Shown piece after piece: positions 5,480-5,780 of a stretch of 5,780 nucleotides of DNA (its first letter is position 1; the number at the start of each line of letters is the position of its first letter). This DNA comes from Thermoplasmata archaeon (GTDB taxonomy: Archaea > Thermoplasmatota > Thermoplasmata > Halarchaeoplasmatales > Halarchaeoplasmataceae): assembly GCA_019594025.1 (NCBI GenBank), contig JAFDUB010000098.1:1-5780 (forward strand), read 5' to 3'. Position numbers and translations under genes: made by a program. The notes beneath the pieces are model-generated. The model did not search any database and had not been told where the DNA came from. It saw nothing but the letters and a program-made list of their open reading frames with translations.

Positions 5480-5623
5480 TCTAATCCCCGATATGAAGTA
5501 TTCGGTTCTCGAGTAGGGGTGTGTTGCCAATGCAAATATTTAAAATCAGGTCCATTGAACACATCGGAGGTAGGATCCCTCGAAAATCATATCAGAGCAA
5601 TTCCTTCGGAAGGTTTCATAGAT

Positions 5624-5780
5624 TCACCATATCAACCCAAGCTCCAAGAAATATATCAACACGTATGCCCCGAAGAAAGTGAGCAAAGATGCAGTGATCG
5701 GGTATCTCATGTCGTAGTTGAATAAAAATGCCTTTAGCCAACGTCTGTCGGCCCATTGGAATATATATATGATGATAAGG
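5624..5780 (-). CDS. C-terminal tail of a membrane protein, cut by the window
   Basis: The minus strand from 5780 is open to a TGA at 5626-5624 and gives 51 residues. The first nine (LIIIYIFQW) look like the end of a membrane helix. A basic loop with Arg12, Arg13, Lys16 and Arg25 follows, then a clear hydrophobic helix at about 28-51 (ITASLLTFFGAYVLIYFLEL). Hydrophobic pattern and same-strand position upstream of the operon support a real gene; the other frames here are broken or lack this pattern. The basic loop predicts a cytoplasmic side, with the C-terminus outside. I do not recognise the family. A 162-base spacer separates it from the exonuclease start region, so it is probably a separate transcription unit. 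Confidence 0.6.
   Translation of the reverse strand, partial: LIIIYIFQWADRRWLKAFLFNYDMRYPITASLLTFFGAYVLIYFLELGLIW

Noticed and set aside
5546..5592. Possible C/D-box guide RNA on the minus strand
   Set aside because: A CTGA D box is present, but the C box matches only 5 of 7 positions, the internal boxes are degenerate and no terminal stem is seen.
5600..5617. CCTT-CGG-AAGG hairpin just after the membrane protein stop
   Set aside because: Only a four-to-five-pair stem and no strong T-tract after it; chance is likely.
5531..5683. Short plus-strand frame from ATG 5531 (MQIFKIRSIEHIGG...)
   Set aside because: Low-complexity basic peptide with no ribosome binding site, crossing the 3' end of the minus-strand membrane gene; no sign of selection.
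5018..5725. Long plus-strand open frame of 235 codons
   Set aside because: Most of it is antisense to the OB/HD exonuclease gene, the rest crosses the operon promoter and the membrane protein tail, and its composition is not protein-like.

Overview
The window looks archaeal and probably euryarchaeal. It encodes PurP, the formate-dependent purine ligase typical of archaea, and an archaeal/eukaryotic-type Nep1 rRNA methyltransferase. Several starts carry Shine-Dalgarno (SD) sequences of the GTGAT type, and short intergenic gaps hold TATA-like boxes. I cannot fix the class from the sequence alone; a Thermoplasmata-like or uncultured euryarchaeal lineage is a guess.

Layout. Bases 1-347 hold a small DUF59/MIP18-family gene that is broken by an inverted duplication: its first 33 codons read on the minus strand (101 to 1), and its remaining codons read on the plus strand (132 to 347), with 29 bases shared as a perfect inverted repeat. 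Rejoining the two halves gives one plausible 95-residue protein with a good ribosome binding site. A chimeric read or assembly fold-back is the likeliest cause; a genuinely invertible segment is the alternative. A DUF89-family metal-dependent phosphatase (352-1212, plus) follows 4 bases later. It converges on, and overlaps by 12 bases, a long minus-strand cluster.

The minus-strand cluster reads, in transcription order: the tail of a membrane protein (5780-5624, cut by the window edge), an OB-fold plus HD-domain YhaM-like exoribonuclease (start about 5440), a small double zinc-ribbon protein (4404-4063), dihydropteroate synthase with an extra N-terminal domain (4036-2843), PurP (2818-1748) and a shortened Nep1 (1743-1201). 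Gaps from the exonuclease gene to nep1 are 55, 26, 24 and 4 bases, so it can act as one operon, although promoter-like boxes before several genes suggest internal starts as well.

Functionally the cluster mixes RNA metabolism (the HD/OB nuclease, Nep1, perhaps the zinc-ribbon protein) with pterin cofactor synthesis (FolP) and folate-independent purine synthesis (PurP). The plus-strand pair joins an Fe-S-assembly-type DUF59 protein to a metabolite-repair-type phosphatase. No mobile element, CRISPR array, tRNA or rRNA gene is visible. The main surprises are the inverted duplication at the left edge and the unusual Nep1.
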